From: Alkalibacterium olivapovliticus
Lineage (GTDB): Bacteria > Bacillota > Bacilli > Lactobacillales > Carnobacteriaceae_A
Length of the DNA stretch: 64,000 nucleotides
Assembly: GCF_003003275.1 (NCBI RefSeq)
Contig: NZ_PVTO01000006.1
Span: 1 to 64,000 of the forward strand
Direction: 5' to 3'
Below, piece by piece: positions 34,562-43,414 of this stretch (position 1 is its first letter; the number at the start of each line of letters is the position of its first letter). The position numbers and the translations under genes were made by a program. The notes under the pieces are model-generated. The model was not told where the DNA came from. It saw only the letters and a list, made by a program, of their open reading frames with translations, and ran no database searches.

Positions 34562-35529
34562 CAGGCTGAAACCTCCTTATCCGCTTTTAGATCATTGGCT
34601 AAATAATGGACCAGATGATCTCTCGTAATGATTTTTTCCTGGTCCTCTATTTCACTGAGAACCTTCACGGACGAGTGGTCAGACAGCAAAAGAATAAGGT
34701 CATTGACCGGAGCATCAGACGCGATGGTTGCTGTGAAGAGAGACTCACCTGTCGAATAGAAGTCATGATCGATAAAGTGCTGTACGGTTTTTTCTTCTTT
34801 GTAATGAGGAAGACCTGTTTGTAGAAATTCTTTAACAAAGTCACTTGCCGGATGCTTCAATATCTCTTCAGCGGTGCCGACTTGTTCAATTTTCCCGTGA
34901 TTCATCACACAGATACGGTCACCCAAATTGATGGCTTCCTGCATGTCGTGCGTCACAAAAACAACGGTTTTTTTCAGTTTATGCTGAAGCTCAACCACGT
35001 CTTTTTGCAGATTGTTTCGACTGATCGGATCGAGAGCACTGAACGGTTCATCCATTAAGATGATATCCGGATCAGCTGCTAATGCACGAATAACGCCGAT
35101 ACGCTGCTGTTCACCACCAGATAATTCCGAGACTTGGCGGTCCCGATATTTTTCAGGGTCCAGACTGACGGTATCCAGTAACTCCGTAACCCGATTTTTC
35201 ATATCTTCTTTAGACCATTTCTTCATTTCTGGGACGATCGTGATGTTTTCTTCCACCGTCATATTTGGGAACAAAGCGATCTGCTGCAGTACATAGCCAA
35301 TATTCCAGCGCAGTTCCTGCAGGTCGTAATCACTGATTCTTTTCCCATCTATTCTGATCGTTCCGTCAGACAGATGAATCAGCTGATTGATCATTTTTAA
35401 AGTTGTTGTCTTTCCACTTCCGCTGGGGCCAATCAGAACAAAAAACTCGCCCTCTTTGATTTCGAGTGAAAAGTCTTCAACGACAGCAGTACCATTGTAC
35501 CGCTTATAAACTTCTTCAAAGCGTATCAT
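34561..35529 (-). CDS. ABC ATP-binding protein, Opu/EgtV type
   Basis: ATPase partner of the fused permease-binding protein; 322 residues. Walker A is GPSGSGKTT (34-42), signature LSGGEQQR (about 134-141), Walker B IILMDEP (about 155-161), switch His in THDMQEA (about 190). The C-terminal 80 residues (from about 240) look like a single short CBS-like segment (LILLLSDHSSVKVLSEIEDQ) rather than the full tandem CBS of OpuAA/OpuCA that senses ionic strength. The stop overlaps the start of the next gene (ATGA). The ATG follows AGGAGGAAGCGAC. Promoter elements lie within 35530-35640. Confidence 0.9.
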   Translation of the reverse strand: MIRFEEVYKRYNGTAVVEDFSLEIKEGEFFVLIGPSGSGKTTTLKMINQLIHLSDGTIRIDGKRISDYDLQELRWNIGYVLQQIALFPNMTVEENITIVPEMKKWSKEDMKNRVTELLDTVSLDPEKYRDRQVSELSGGEQQRIGVIRALAADPDIILMDEPFSALDPISRNNLQKDVVELQHKLKKTVVFVTHDMQEAINLGDRICVMNHGKIEQVGTAEEILKHPASDFVKEFLQTGLPHYKEEKTVQHFIDHDFYSTGESLFTATIASDAPVNDLILLLSDHSSVKVLSEIEDQEKIITRDHLVHYLANDLKADKEVSA

Positions 35530-35638
35530 GTCGCTTCCTCCTCATTTTCTATTTTTTAAGTATAACAAATTTGTTACAAAAGCTTGTAATCATATACTCA
35601 CGGGTTGTTATTGTAAGAAAACAGATACATTTTTTTAC

Positions 35639-35681
35639 AAAAAAATCCCCTTCCTTAAGCCTTTACTCTTAGGAAGGGGAC
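35639..35681 (-). terminator. Terminator of the oxidoreductase gene region
   Basis: TCCCCTTCCTTAAG (35646-35659) pairs with CTTAGGAAGGGGA (35668-35680). On the minus strand it is followed by seven T residues, directly downstream of the gene at 35687. Confidence 0.9.
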
Positions 35682-35686
35682 AGGTG

Positions 35687-37027
35687 TCAGGAATAGATAC
35701 TGGCTAGGTCGCTGCCGATGGACGGGTACGCGAAGACCATTTTAGACAGGTCAGCTGCAGGTATCTTCCGGTCAATCAGAAAAGCCAGGTAATTAATCAG
35801 TTCATCTGCTTTATTGTTAAGACATGTTGCTCCAACTAACAAACCTGACTGTTTATCTGTGATGACTTTAATTTTTGACACAGGTTCATTTGACCGACTG
35901 TAGCTGAACCATTTCGTTGCATCGATATCAGTCTGGTCAAACCTGTCCGGGTCGTCTCCAGCTTCTTTTGCGCTCACACCGACTTGAGCCAGTCTGGGGG
36001 TGGAGAAGACAATGGTCGGTATGCTTGGATAGGCTATCGGCTCAGTGGTTTTATCTGTCAGGTATGAGAGTAAATAGGCCGATTCAAAACTGGATACGGG
36101 CGTCAGGTTCGGCTGCTTTTTGGACAAGACGTCTCCCAGTGCGAAAATGGTAGGGTTACTGGTCTGCAGGTACTCATTTACCAGTATGCCTTTTTTATCA
36201 CCTTCAACACCAGCATTTTCAAGCTTCAGTTTTTCTGTGTTTGGAATGCGTCCAGTAGTCCCAAATACCAGGTCAGTTGTGAGCTTGAAATCTGCCTCAT
36301 CGCATAGCAGGTAACCTTGATCGGTCTTGTTGATTTCAGCGAGATCAGTGTTCAAGTGAAACTGGACACCTTTTGATTCCAGTTCAGCCATAACAGTTCG
36401 GACATAACCCTGATCGTAAGCCTTCAGAGGGGAGTCATTATGCTGGATCACATGAACATCTGCACCGGCTGCGTTAGCAATAGCGGCCAGTTCGAACGAA
36501 ATGTACCCCGCCCCTACAAAGGTAATGGTATCAGGCATTTCTGGAAGAGAAAGAAAATCATCACTGGTCAGGAAGTGTTCTTTTCCCGGTATGTCCAGCA
36601 GCGACGGGCGTGCACCTGTTGCGATTACAAACTGGCTGGCTTTCAGTGCTCTATCACCCACTTTAATCGTCTTCGAGTCAATAAATTCAGCCGTTCCTGT
36701 GAACGTTTCGGCTCCTGAAGAGTCCAGTCCTTTTCTACTTTGTTCGGATACTGGATCGGTGAAAGTCTTTTTAAAGGCCATCAATTCTGGCCAGTCGATT
36801 GTTGGGCTGTTCTTTATTCCTTTTCCATTCAACTGATTTGCTTGATCCAGTGCTTCTACGGCAGACACCAGAACTTTTTTTGGATCACACCCTCTGTTCG
36901 GGCAGGTGCCACCCCATAGATCTTCTTCAATAATCGCGACCTGTTTGTCCTCGGTAGCAAGTCCGGAAGCGATACTTTTTCCAGCAACTCCACTACCAAT
37001 GACGATGACATCATACACTTTTTCCAT
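35687..37027 (-). CDS. FAD-dependent pyridine nucleotide-disulfide oxidoreductase
   Basis: A 446-residue flavoprotein of the glutathione reductase/dihydrolipoamide dehydrogenase superfamily, counted from the ATG at 37027 which AAAGGAC precedes; the frame opens six codons earlier at a TTG. FAD binds at IVIGSGVAGKSIA (8-20), the redox-active disulfide is WGGTCPNRGCDPKK (Cys42, Cys47), NAD(P) binds at TFVGAGYISFELA, and TIFALGDV completes the FAD site. The C-terminus ends MVFAYPSIGSDLASIYS. In classical members a His-Pro near this point is the catalytic acid; here Tyr-Pro stands in its place and the usual tail after it is short. The enzyme may act on a non-standard substrate. Confidence 0.87.
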   Translation of the reverse strand: MEKVYDVIVIGSGVAGKSIASGLATEDKQVAIIEEDLWGGTCPNRGCDPKKVLVSAVEALDQANQLNGKGIKNSPTIDWPELMAFKKTFTDPVSEQSRKGLDSSGAETFTGTAEFIDSKTIKVGDRALKASQFVIATGARPSLLDIPGKEHFLTSDDFLSLPEMPDTITFVGAGYISFELAAIANAAGADVHVIQHNDSPLKAYDQGYVRTVMAELESKGVQFHLNTDLAEINKTDQGYLLCDEADFKLTTDLVFGTTGRIPNTEKLKLENAGVEGDKKGILVNEYLQTSNPTIFALGDVLSKKQPNLTPVSSFESAYLLSYLTDKTTEPIAYPSIPTIVFSTPRLAQVGVSAKEAGDDPDRFDQTDIDATKWFSYSRSNEPVSKIKVITDKQSGLLVGATCLNNKADELINYLAFLIDRKIPAADLSKMVFAYPSIGSDLASIYS

Positions 37028-37221
37028 TAAAACCAGTCCTTTCAATAGTAAGTAGTCTTATTGTGACGGTTATTCGTTTACGGTCCATTACCTATCTAAC
37101 TCGAATACTAGCACTCGCCAGTTCATTCATAAAGTGGAACGCATTCGCTGACTTTTTTTCTATAGCGATAGAGAGTTAAAGCGATATTTTTTTAAATATA
37201 GAACCAGTCGAGCAGGGAGCA

Positions 37222-37306
37222 TTTAATCAAATCTTAATGTAGGGTATAATAGGAGAATCATTTCTAATGTCATGTGCTTAATCAGATTTAGATTTGACTG
37301 ACATTA
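37222..37306 (+). promoter_or_regulatory. Promoter and leader hairpin upstream of a GNAT gene
   Basis: TTTAAT (37222-37227), a 17-base spacer and TATAAT (37245-37250) form a promoter. The leader holds a perfect 8-base inverted repeat TAATGTCA (37265-37272) and TGACATTA (37299-37306). The 312-base region to the left is otherwise without frames, apart from the oppositely directed oxidoreductase leader. Confidence 0.5.
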
Positions 37307-37339
37307 AAAGGCAATAATAGCTATACGGGGGGAGTATTG

Positions 37340-37816
37340 ATGGTGAAACTGCGAAAAATCGAAGAAAGAGATAATCAGATTCTCGGGAAAATCGTCCAGA
37401 CCTGTCTTGAACAAGAGGGATTAAAAATGCCCGGCACAGCCTATTATGATCCGTATTTATTTTCACTTTACGGCTACTATCAGAAAGCGGACAGACAGTT
37501 CTGGGTCCTGGAAAAGGACGGCACAGTCATAGGGGGAGTAGGTGTCGGTCCGTTTGGCGTATCTGACGAAGTGGGAGAAATTCAGAAATTGTATATTCTA
37601 AAAGAAGAGCGCGGTAACGGCTACGCTCGTCTGTTAATGGAAGAAGCGATGGCATTTGGAAAAGAGCATTATGATGCTCTTTACATTGAGACCTTTGCGT
37701 CACTTTCAGATGCGAATATCTTGTATAAAAAGTACGGATTTGAAGAGTTGACCAAGCCACTGGATGGAACCGAACACAGTGCATGTGATACTTGGCTTCT
37801 GAAACGCTTTGATTAA
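37340..37816 (+). CDS. GNAT family N-acetyltransferase
   Basis: A 158-residue acetyltransferase starting at the ATG at 37340, five bases after GGGGGGAG; an in-frame TTG one codon upstream is less likely. The strand EIQKLYILKEERGNGYARLL contains the acetyl-CoA loop RGNGYA at about residues 94-99, and LYIETFASLSDANILYKKYGF is the C-terminal block. GVGVGPFGVSDEVGE resembles the GNAT domain found fused to MarR regulators in some bacteria. Substrate unknown. Confidence 0.85.
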   Translation: MVKLRKIEERDNQILGKIVQTCLEQEGLKMPGTAYYDPYLFSLYGYYQKADRQFWVLEKDGTVIGGVGVGPFGVSDEVGEIQKLYILKEERGNGYARLLMEEAMAFGKEHYDALYIETFASLSDANILYKKYGFEELTKPLDGTEHSACDTWLLKRFD

Positions 37817-38253
37817 GGCAAGGGCAGCTTTTTTCGTACGGATAAGGTCTCGTTCGGCAAAGTTAAGGATCTAAGAGGTCCGAGTTTGTCTTAGTGGTCG
37901 TAGCTTTAGCAGAGTCGGGCAATTATTTTCTGGAGTGAGCTGAAAAAGGCTAAACTTGAGCAAAGTGAACAGGGAAATTTGAGCGAGTGAGTTGAAGAGG
38001 AGAGCAGTTCGGTTAACTCAAACTGCTTCTAATGTCAGTATGCTAAAGCTTATGTATGTTTGGTCTAGTGAACATTTAAATCGAGCGGGTGTACCTAACC
38101 GTCGCCCCCTTAAGCAGACTCAGAAACTAAAACGATTGAGTAAACCAAAGTCCCATTCGCTTCAGCAAACTGCGCCAACCAGGAAGACCGAGTAAACACA
38201 ATTAGAAGGAACAGACTCGCCCCAGACGAGTCTGAACACCTATAAAACACTAT
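37817..38253. other. Non-coding region with hairpins, possible small RNA
   Basis: A 626-base gap lies between the GNAT gene and the ABC cluster. GCAGTT/AACTGC (about 38006-38028) and CAGACTCG/CGAGTCTG (about 38211-38234) form hairpins. A weak frame of 67 codons at 37992-38195 has no ribosome site or protein-like character. GAGTTAA-type words recur here and at 44.6-44.8 kb. The series of hairpins ending in a strong terminator could be a small RNA gene, without proof. Confidence 0.35.
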
Positions 38254-38281
38254 AAACCCAGGTCTCAGGACCTGGGTTTTC
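38254..38281 (+). terminator. Rho-independent terminator
   Basis: AACCCAGGTC pairs with GACCTGGGTT around a short loop, followed by TTTT. No protein gene ends close by on this strand except the GNAT gene about 440 bases upstream, so it may end a non-coding RNA. Confidence 0.75.
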
Positions 38282-38442
38282 ATAACTGATTATATTTAAT
38301 AAACAATCAGTTATTAAATACTTGAAGATTTTATGAATCTTAATGTTTATTAGAGAAAAATGATAAATTCACTTTTTTTATGATTTTTGTATGATAAACT
38401 GATTTAAATAGTACAAATTTGAAGAGTAAAGGATCTGGATGT

Positions 38443-39636
38443 ATGTATAAGCAAGTAGTTGGTGAAACATGGAAATACATGTGGCGAAATAAGAAAAATC
38501 GCCTGGTGATGATGTTATGTGTGGGGATGGTTTTAATACATAGTCTGCTTATTTTACCCCATATGCCCGCTTTTGATGAAGTCGATATTGATCAGCTCCA
38601 AAGAGAGATATCCTCTAATCGTCAGACGTTTGAGGATCAACTGGAATCAGGTCAGACTCTCAGCTCTTTGTTTACGGGGACAAGTGCTTATCAGGTCGCT
38701 CGAAATGACTATGTCAGTCAGCGGGAACTCCTGAGTGCACTGAACACGGGAGATGCCAGACGTTACCTGGAGATAGGGTACCGCCCTATAGAGGAAAATA
38801 CCGCATTAGAACCCGAGGGATTCAATCTAGCCATATTAGGTAGTGAGAAAGAAGAACCTTTTCGTCCAATGAAAAATCAGATTTACATAAACCAAGTTGA
38901 TCCACTTAACTTTCATCATATTCATGAACGAACCAGTCTGCAACAATTCCACCTTTTCCTTATTGGGTGGGGACCGTATCTGCTGATTTTTCTCCTGCTC
39001 TTTATGATCAGTGATGTTGTGACTAAAGATCGTAAACTGACGACCCAGAAAATCGGGGTTTCACAAAACTGGTTCGGTTATTTATTTGTCCAGTCAGTGG
39101 CAGCACTCGGTTTTGTTGCGTTATTTTTAGCTGGGCTGACCACCCTGTTTTATCTGGTCAATGGCATACAATACGGATTTGGATTCGGATCCCTTCCGGC
39201 TGGCTTCTTTGAAGTCGCTGCAGAAGGCGAACCGTTCCATCATTCCTTAATGACTACGATGCCTTTATCGACATTCTTTACAAGGGCATTGCCATTTGCG
39301 GTTCTTCTATTATACGGCTTTACACGTCTGAACACCTTATTCAGTCTGATACTGAAGCAGGACGTCGTGGTTCTGATTGCTTCCACATTCACCCTTCTGT
39401 TCTCACTGCTTTATTATGGAGACGAAACCACAGAACTGCTGGGAATCGACTTGAGCTGGTTCCCGCAAACGTATTTCCACTTTGGCGATTTTGTAACGGG
39501 CTACACGGAGGCTAATATTCAGGCACCCATTCCTTACACCAGAGGACTGATCGTGTTAGGGGTTACTATAGTCGTAATCGAAGCAGTGACTTATCTGATG
39601 ACAAAAATTAATACGAGACAAAAATTCTTAGCATAG
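38443..39636 (+). CDS. ABC-2-like membrane protein, first of two
   Basis: A 397-residue membrane protein from the ATG at 38443, nine bases after AAAGGA; the frame opens upstream at a TTG without support. One helix at about 21-38 is followed by a large polar segment to about 165 with DQLQREISSNRQTF, expected outside the cell, then five more helices. This one-plus-five layout is that of ABC-2 type exporter permeases. It is followed within 13 bases by a second protein of the same design and then an ATPase. The transported molecule is unknown. The C-terminal helix is followed by a basic tail (KINTRQKF). Confidence 0.75.
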   Translation: MYKQVVGETWKYMWRNKKNRLVMMLCVGMVLIHSLLILPHMPAFDEVDIDQLQREISSNRQTFEDQLESGQTLSSLFTGTSAYQVARNDYVSQRELLSALNTGDARRYLEIGYRPIEENTALEPEGFNLAILGSEKEEPFRPMKNQIYINQVDPLNFHHIHERTSLQQFHLFLIGWGPYLLIFLLLFMISDVVTKDRKLTTQKIGVSQNWFGYLFVQSVAALGFVALFLAGLTTLFYLVNGIQYGFGFGSLPAGFFEVAAEGEPFHHSLMTTMPLSTFFTRALPFAVLLLYGFTRLNTLFSLILKQDVVVLIASTFTLLFSLLYYGDETTELLGIDLSWFPQTYFHFGDFVTGYTEANIQAPIPYTRGLIVLGVTIVVIEAVTYLMTKINTRQKFLA

Positions 39637-39649
39637 GAGGCGAGTTAAC

Positions 39650-40843
39650 ATGAAGAAACTGATTAAATGGAATGGCAAACTGATGCTTCGCGACTGGAAG
39701 ACTCGCCTGCTGCTGATTGGATTTTTCGTCTTTCTCGGATCGTTTTCACTGCTTTACAGACAGCAGAATGTGACGCTGCCGGAAGTTCAGTTAAGATCTG
39801 AATACAGTGATGCGCATCAGATTTTCCGTATGATCCCCGACTCGCATTTTGAAGGAGAGGTCGGTCAGGAAGTTCAGTTGAGACTGGGACGTAACTCGAC
39901 CCTCATTGGCTTGAACCGATATATCCTCTCTCAAAGAGAAGGCAATACAATCGACGGTTGGGAAGAAGTCGTGTCCGATTATTTGAATAATGGACGGGAA
40001 ATGGCTGAAAACAATCTCTTTTTACATGAAGCCACCGAATTCGAGTCATATGAATTACTTCAGTCTGTTTATTTGCCCTCGGTAGCTGAAACGCAGCAGG
40101 AGCTGGCATTTTACAATGCACTGGAAGACTATGGTCTGGATATCGAATGGAACCCGTATGCTTCCTCACAAATATTGGAGCAGCAATTGGAGCTCTTCAT
40201 CACGACCATCTTATTTATTGTCATTGCACTCCTTGCGGGTGATCACTTCACGAAAGAGCAGATGAAGAATTACAGCGTGACCCAGGGGATTCCCATTCCC
40301 ATCAAACGACAGTGGCGCATTCGCAGTTCGCTCCTCTGGGCTATGACCTGGGGCGTTGCATTGATTGGTCTGCTTTGCAGTTATCTGATTTCGCTGGTGT
40401 TTGAAACAACCGGCAGTTTGAACTACCCTTCAGATATTTACATTAATCAGACGGTCTCTTATATTCCGCTTTGGCAGTACGCTTTGCTGCTTTTAGGTAT
40501 GGGGATGATCGTCAGCTATCTGTTCCTGCTGATCATAACAGGATTGAGCTGGATGATTCGAAATGTTTACCTGACCTTGTTTGTAACTGCTGGACTAGTC
40601 ATGTTTTACACGATCTGGCAGTTTTTCACACCGGTCACGGGATGGCAGCCCTCGTTTTATACAAATATAGTAGGAGTTGTAACAGGCTCATCTGCGGCTC
40701 AATATCAGTTGCCAGGCATTGAATTCTGGCGGCTTCCTCTGATAGGGGTAGGCGTTTGGCTGATGCTTGAAGGCGTGTTCCACTACATCTTCAGTTTCAT
40801 TCCAACACAGACACTGGGACTAAAAAGGAGAGAGTCTAAATGA
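39650..40843 (+). CDS. ABC-2-like membrane protein, second of two
   Basis: A 397-residue membrane protein with the same one-plus-five helix plan as its upstream neighbour: first helix at about 20-36, a large polar loop to about 175, then five helices (QLELFITTILFIVIALLAGD, LWAMTWGVALIGLLCSYLIS and later). The basic N-terminus (KKLIKWNGKLMLRDWKTR) and C-terminus (KRRESK) place both ends in the cytoplasm. The pair would form a heterodimeric channel. The ATG follows AGGAGGCGAG, and its stop overlaps the ATPase start by four bases. Confidence 0.75.
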   Translation: MKKLIKWNGKLMLRDWKTRLLLIGFFVFLGSFSLLYRQQNVTLPEVQLRSEYSDAHQIFRMIPDSHFEGEVGQEVQLRLGRNSTLIGLNRYILSQREGNTIDGWEEVVSDYLNNGREMAENNLFLHEATEFESYELLQSVYLPSVAETQQELAFYNALEDYGLDIEWNPYASSQILEQQLELFITTILFIVIALLAGDHFTKEQMKNYSVTQGIPIPIKRQWRIRSSLLWAMTWGVALIGLLCSYLISLVFETTGSLNYPSDIYINQTVSYIPLWQYALLLLGMGMIVSYLFLLIITGLSWMIRNVYLTLFVTAGLVMFYTIWQFFTPVTGWQPSFYTNIVGVVTGSSAAQYQLPGIEFWRLPLIGVGVWLMLEGVFHYIFSFIPTQTLGLKRRESK

Positions 40844-41784
40844 CATTAACAATCAGCAATTTGACCGTAGCTTACGGAGATAGAGTCGTACTGGACGACA
40901 TTTCATTTACAATAGAAGATGGACAGATCATTGGACTCGTAGCACCGAATGGAACGGGAAAAACCACGATGTTCAATGCGATCATGCGGTTTATACCTGT
41001 GAAGTCTGGACAAATCGAAGTCAATGAGACAGCTTATTCAGCGAAAGACAAAGACGTGCTGGCCTTACATAAGCTGATTACTTTTTTCCCAAATCAGGCT
41101 GATCTGCACGAAAACTTTTCCGGAACAGAACACATCGAGATGTACGCGGATATGTGGGCCGGGAAGCGGGATGAGGTAAAAGCCATCATTAAACGTCTGG
41201 ACATGGCTGATTATGTCGACCGGAAAGTCAGTACTTACTCGTTAGGCATGCGCCAGCGCTTATGTTTCGCTATGGTGGTTGCCGCAGATACACCTGTCAT
41301 GTTTATGGATGAAGTCATGAACGGACTGGATCCGGAAAATGTGTCACTGGTTTCCGATATACTCATCGACTTGAGAAATGACGGAAAAATCGTCATGGTC
41401 GCTTCGCATTTACTGGATAACCTGGACGAATATGCGGACAGAGTCTTTTTCCTTAAAGATAAAAAACTCGACTTTGTCTTTGACCACCATCAGGACAAAA
41501 TGGATTACTTTAAAGTCATGTGTACTAAGAAACAAGCAAAAGTGCTGGAAGAATCGGTCACATTGCCGGAAGAATCGATGCATCTTGGAAACAGTATGCT
41601 CTGCATTCCGCTGCTGTCTTTATCTGAGAAAGAACAATTAGCCCTTTATCATCTGATTCGACAACTGAAAACAGGTGCGCTGACTGTCGGACCGCTCGGC
41701 ACATCAGAATATTACTCTCATCTATACGGGCTGGAACTGCACTCATACGACAGGGGGCACGACGATGCTAAAACACCGGTTTAA
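40840..41784 (+). CDS. ABC exporter ATPase with variant signature motif
   Basis: A 314-residue ATP-binding protein that should power the two preceding membrane proteins. Walker A is APNGTGKTT (35-43), the Q-loop region has ITFFPNQADL, and Walker B is VMFMDEVMNGLDP with the catalytic Glu. The ABC signature reads YSLGMRQRL rather than LSGGQ, as in many CcmA/ABC-2 type exporters, and the switch His is in ASHLLDNLDE. The last 90 residues are a non-ATPase extension without a known family. ATG preceded by AAAAGGAG; coupled by ATGA overlap to the upstream gene and overlapping the downstream lipoprotein gene by 20 bases. Confidence 0.9.
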   Translation: MTLTISNLTVAYGDRVVLDDISFTIEDGQIIGLVAPNGTGKTTMFNAIMRFIPVKSGQIEVNETAYSAKDKDVLALHKLITFFPNQADLHENFSGTEHIEMYADMWAGKRDEVKAIIKRLDMADYVDRKVSTYSLGMRQRLCFAMVVAADTPVMFMDEVMNGLDPENVSLVSDILIDLRNDGKIVMVASHLLDNLDEYADRVFFLKDKKLDFVFDHHQDKMDYFKVMCTKKQAKVLEESVTLPEESMHLGNSMLCIPLLSLSEKEQLALYHLIRQLKTGALTVGPLGTSEYYSHLYGLELHSYDRGHDDAKTPV

Positions 41785-42676
41785 ACAGATAAGCAAAGTG
41801 ACTGGACTGAGCTTTACCCTGATCCTTTTATCCGGATGTGCCAGCTATACAGGGTTCCGTGCACCGCGGTATGACGGACAGGCAATTGAACAGGATGAGG
41901 AAGCGATCCAACTGTATCAGGCCCATTCTCAGATTGATGAAGAAGATGAAGCGCTCTATGTAAGATACCCATTAAGTGCGTCATTATGGGAACCGTCGCT
42001 TGAGTTTTCAGATAACGAGCCTGTAGAATTGAATGAGGGCAGCTACATCGTAGGAGAAGACCTTCCTGAAGGACGTGTAATCTTGCAGAGTGAATCAAGC
42101 GATTTCAGCCCAGACCGCTGGATCATCCATACCGCCAATGTGATGATCACAGATGGGGAGGAGGCAGTCGTGTTTGAACAGCATTTCCAGGACGATGTCG
42201 GTGTGATGCAGGCAGTGGTCGATTTAAGAGAAGGCCAGACGATTACAGTGACAGGAAATGATCCGATTCTGTTTGTCAGCTATACGGACGACTCAACTGC
42301 AGCATCAGAACCGTTACTAGAAGAAACGGAGACAATCACCCTTTTAGCCGGTCATTACGAAGTCGGAAATCAGATCGAGGCAGGAGAATATACGATAGAA
42401 GGCGTCATCAGCCCACGGTCATCTGAACTCTATATTTTTTCAGGTGAGTCAGACCAGAACATCATTGAGTTGCATTCACGTTTGAACCCCTATCATCTCG
42501 TCAGTGAAGAAGACAATCAGGAGTTACTGACTTTAAGGCAGATTACGCCTGATATGTTTGAAATGAACGAACTGAACCGTGAACGATTTGAAGAAACGAA
42601 ACCGACCCTTATTTTAACTGAAGGAGACACCTTATATCTGCCAATGGTTAATCAGCTGATTTTGGATAAAAACTGA
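41765..42676 (+). CDS. Lipoprotein with two related domains, part of the ABC cluster
   Basis: A 303-residue lipoprotein (lipobox LLSGC, Cys25). It contains two copies of a small beta-rich domain: the first opens with EGSYIVGEDLPEGRVIL (about 93-109), the second with AGHYEVGNQIEAGEYTIEG (about 197-215), sharing the pattern GxYxVGxxIxxGxYxI. I know this motif from uncharacterised surface domains in Firmicutes but cannot name a family with certainty. The gene starts inside the end of the ATPase gene, so it is very likely co-translated and a working part of the system, possibly a receptor or periplasmic-side adaptor. Confidence 0.75.
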   Translation: MLKHRFKQISKVTGLSFTLILLSGCASYTGFRAPRYDGQAIEQDEEAIQLYQAHSQIDEEDEALYVRYPLSASLWEPSLEFSDNEPVELNEGSYIVGEDLPEGRVILQSESSDFSPDRWIIHTANVMITDGEEAVVFEQHFQDDVGVMQAVVDLREGQTITVTGNDPILFVSYTDDSTAASEPLLEETETITLLAGHYEVGNQIEAGEYTIEGVISPRSSELYIFSGESDQNIIELHSRLNPYHLVSEEDNQELLTLRQITPDMFEMNELNRERFEETKPTLILTEGDTLYLPMVNQLILDKN

Positions 42677-42688
42677 GAGGAGACCCTC

Positions 42689-43384
42689 ATGTATGCATTT
42701 TGGTTGGAAGCAGAACGTTTTTACACATTCACGATGCCTATTATTGTGATCATCTTATTAACCCTGGCTTTTGGATATGTGTTTGTGGTGTCCTATACTG
42801 AAAAAGGGCACAAGTCCAGACGACTGATGACGGGTGGCTTTAGCTTGATGATGGTTTTCAGTCTGGGTTATTTTATCTATGGGCACAACGAATATAGTTA
42901 CTGGGTCGAACAGAACGATCACATTCATCCAGGAATCCGTAAACACACTTATATTTTGGGAATTCAGACAGATGAAGATGAGCAGCTTGTTCAGGCTTTT
43001 CAGCGGGCATCTTCTGTTCAGAGAAACTTAACAGAGCTGGATATGTATGAAGCTGAAAAAGTAGTGCAGGTTTTCAATTACAATTACCTAGGCTCACGGG
43101 ATGAGACGCATTACTTCTCATTTGGTGAAGACGACCAGTATGCCTTCAGGATCCGAACCGACATTAACTGGACGGATGATACGCGTGAAATACAAGGCTG
43201 GCAGTTCCAGCTTACCGATGAGCGGTTTGAAACGATCGGCTTTACCGGACAATTCAATACTTTTTTTGACTCCTTATATTTACCAGTGGATGAACAAAGA
43301 GAATTGCAGGATTTGACTGGGTTTCAAATGGTGTCAACAGAGGATATCTTCAGCGGCTGGACATTCGGGAGTCAGCAGTTTTAA
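42689..43384 (+). CDS. Membrane protein with external domain, paralog A
   Basis: A 231-residue protein with two N-terminal helices (about 10-32 and 45-63) joined by a short basic loop (YTEKGHKSRR), followed by a soluble, acidic C-terminal domain of about 165 residues. It begins with HPGIRKHTYILGIQTDED and contains LDMYEAEKVVQVF and YNYLGSRDETHYFSF. It is clearly related to the next gene (ERFYTF start, YTEKG loop, HPG-R, LDMYE, YLGSRD blocks), so the pair arose by duplication. No known family recognised. ATG after AGAGGAGACC, 12 bases from the lipoprotein gene. Confidence 0.7.
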   Translation: MYAFWLEAERFYTFTMPIIVIILLTLAFGYVFVVSYTEKGHKSRRLMTGGFSLMMVFSLGYFIYGHNEYSYWVEQNDHIHPGIRKHTYILGIQTDEDEQLVQAFQRASSVQRNLTELDMYEAEKVVQVFNYNYLGSRDETHYFSFGEDDQYAFRIRTDINWTDDTREIQGWQFQLTDERFETIGFTGQFNTFFDSLYLPVDEQRELQDLTGFQMVSTEDIFSGWTFGSQQF

Positions 43385-43414
43385 AAAATCCATTATAATA
43401 TTTAGGAGGGTCAA

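Noticed and set aside
37992-38195. 67-codon basic frame in the 37.8-38.4 kb gap
   Set aside because: No ribosome site, odd composition and overlap with hairpins; likely chance.
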